Assembly (NCBI RefSeq): GCF_959025735.1
Contig: NZ_CAUFJQ010000057.1
Span: 1 to 11,815, forward strand
Length of the DNA: 11,815 nucleotides
Source: an uncultured Streptococcus sp.
GTDB taxonomy: Bacteria > Bacillota > Bacilli > Lactobacillales > Streptococcaceae
Direction of reading: 5' to 3'
The translations under genes and the position numbers were made by a program. Positions 11,718 through 11,815 of this stretch are shown piece after piece. The number at the start of each line of letters is the position of its first letter. Position 1 is the stretch's first letter. Under the pieces are notes generated by a model, which ran no database searches, was not told the origin of the DNA, and saw nothing but the letters and a program-made list of their open reading frames with translations.

Positions 11718-11815
11718 TTAACGTTTACTAAATTGTGATGCTTTACGAGCTTTCTTAAGACCTGGTTTCTTACGTTCAACTTTACGTGAGTCACGTGTAA
11801 GAAGTCCTGCGCGTT
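11718..11815 (-). CDS. rpsI: 30S ribosomal protein S9, C-terminal part
   Basis: Only the last 31 codons are in the window: RAGLLTRDSRKVERKKPGLK then KARKASQFSKR and stop. The basic tail ending in SKR is the universal S9 C-terminus that reaches toward the P-site tRNA. The gene continues beyond the right edge. Codons 16-31 of this fragment are duplicated at 9049-9099. The 29-bp core at 11740-11768 is the attR-type end of the island, so the terminal codons here (GCA TCA CAA TTT AGT) would be island-derived. Protein sequence is unaffected. Confidence 0.96.
   Translation of the reverse strand, partial: RAGLLTRDSRKVERKKPGLKKARKASQFSKR
11740..11768. repeat. 29-bp direct repeat, attR-type core in rpsI
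   Basis: Identical to 9071-9099 in the same orientation. It encodes KPGLKKARK plus part of the next codon on the minus strand. Flanking DNA differs on the right side, and on the left side only synonymous changes occur until the stop codon. Confidence 0.9.

Larger units (their letters stand above)
9071..11768. mobile_element. CIME-like genomic island in the 3' end of rpsI, without integrase
   Basis: It is bounded by the exact 29-bp direct repeat at 9071-9099 and 11740-11768, both within rpsI coding sequence; core-to-core length is 2669 bp. The functional S9 gene is kept at the right end because the incoming tail encodes the same peptide. Cargo, all minus strand: truncated TMEM175-type gene, unrecognised fragment, K+ channel, DUF389 protein, possible 37-aa peptide. 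No integrase, relaxase or replication gene is seen, so it would need help in trans to move (a CIME) or is a fixed remnant. The ends are clearly AT-rich. I know the 3' end of rpsI as an integration site for streptococcal integrative elements. Alternative: import by homologous recombination from a strain already carrying it. Confidence 0.78.

Overview
The window looks like chromosome from a viridans-group Streptococcus of the Sanguinis/Mitis type. The basis is the hrcA-grpE-dnaK order under CIRCE operators, a GrpE and a UPF0237/UPF0210 pair of streptococcal type, streptococcal intergenic repeats, and moderately AT-rich DNA with strong AGGAG ribosome binding sites. The species cannot be fixed from this sequence. 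Apart from a small csbD-type stress gene, every convincing gene lies on the minus strand, so the text below reads from high to low coordinate.

Right part (about 9.07-11.77 kb): the window ends inside rpsI (ribosomal protein S9). A second copy of the last 16 codons of rpsI lies at 9049-9099. The two copies share an exact 29-bp core (9071-9099 and 11740-11768). Beyond the core they encode the same residues with different codons. This is the usual mark of site-specific integration into the 3' end of a conserved gene. The 2.67 kb between the cores holds a truncated TMEM175-type channel gene, an unrecognised fragment, a two-helix K+ channel, a DUF389 membrane protein and a possible 37-residue membrane peptide overlapping the DUF389 gene. 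No integrase is visible, so this is best described as a CIME-like remnant or passively mobilised island with ion-channel cargo.

Middle part (about 4.4-9.05 kb): a hairpin-rich stretch lies between two minus-strand terminators. It is followed by plus-strand csbD, a divergent rhomboid protease, a VanZ-RDD fusion with a hairpin in its leader, a roughly 180-bp palindromic repeat directly after the VanZ stop codon, and the two-gene ACT-domain (UPF0237)/UPF0210 operon.

Left part (1-4.4 kb): two tandem paralogous histidine phosphatases, the second overlapping an LdcB/DacB-type L,D-carboxypeptidase gene, then the heat-shock operon hrcA-grpE-dnaK. One promoter with a CIRCE operator on each side drives hrcA. 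The grpE-dnaK gap is filled by a strongly palindromic segment flanked by a 10-bp direct repeat. The chaperone operon gives HrcA-controlled protein quality control, and LdcB trims cell-wall stem peptides. The island genes all point to membrane ion permeability.
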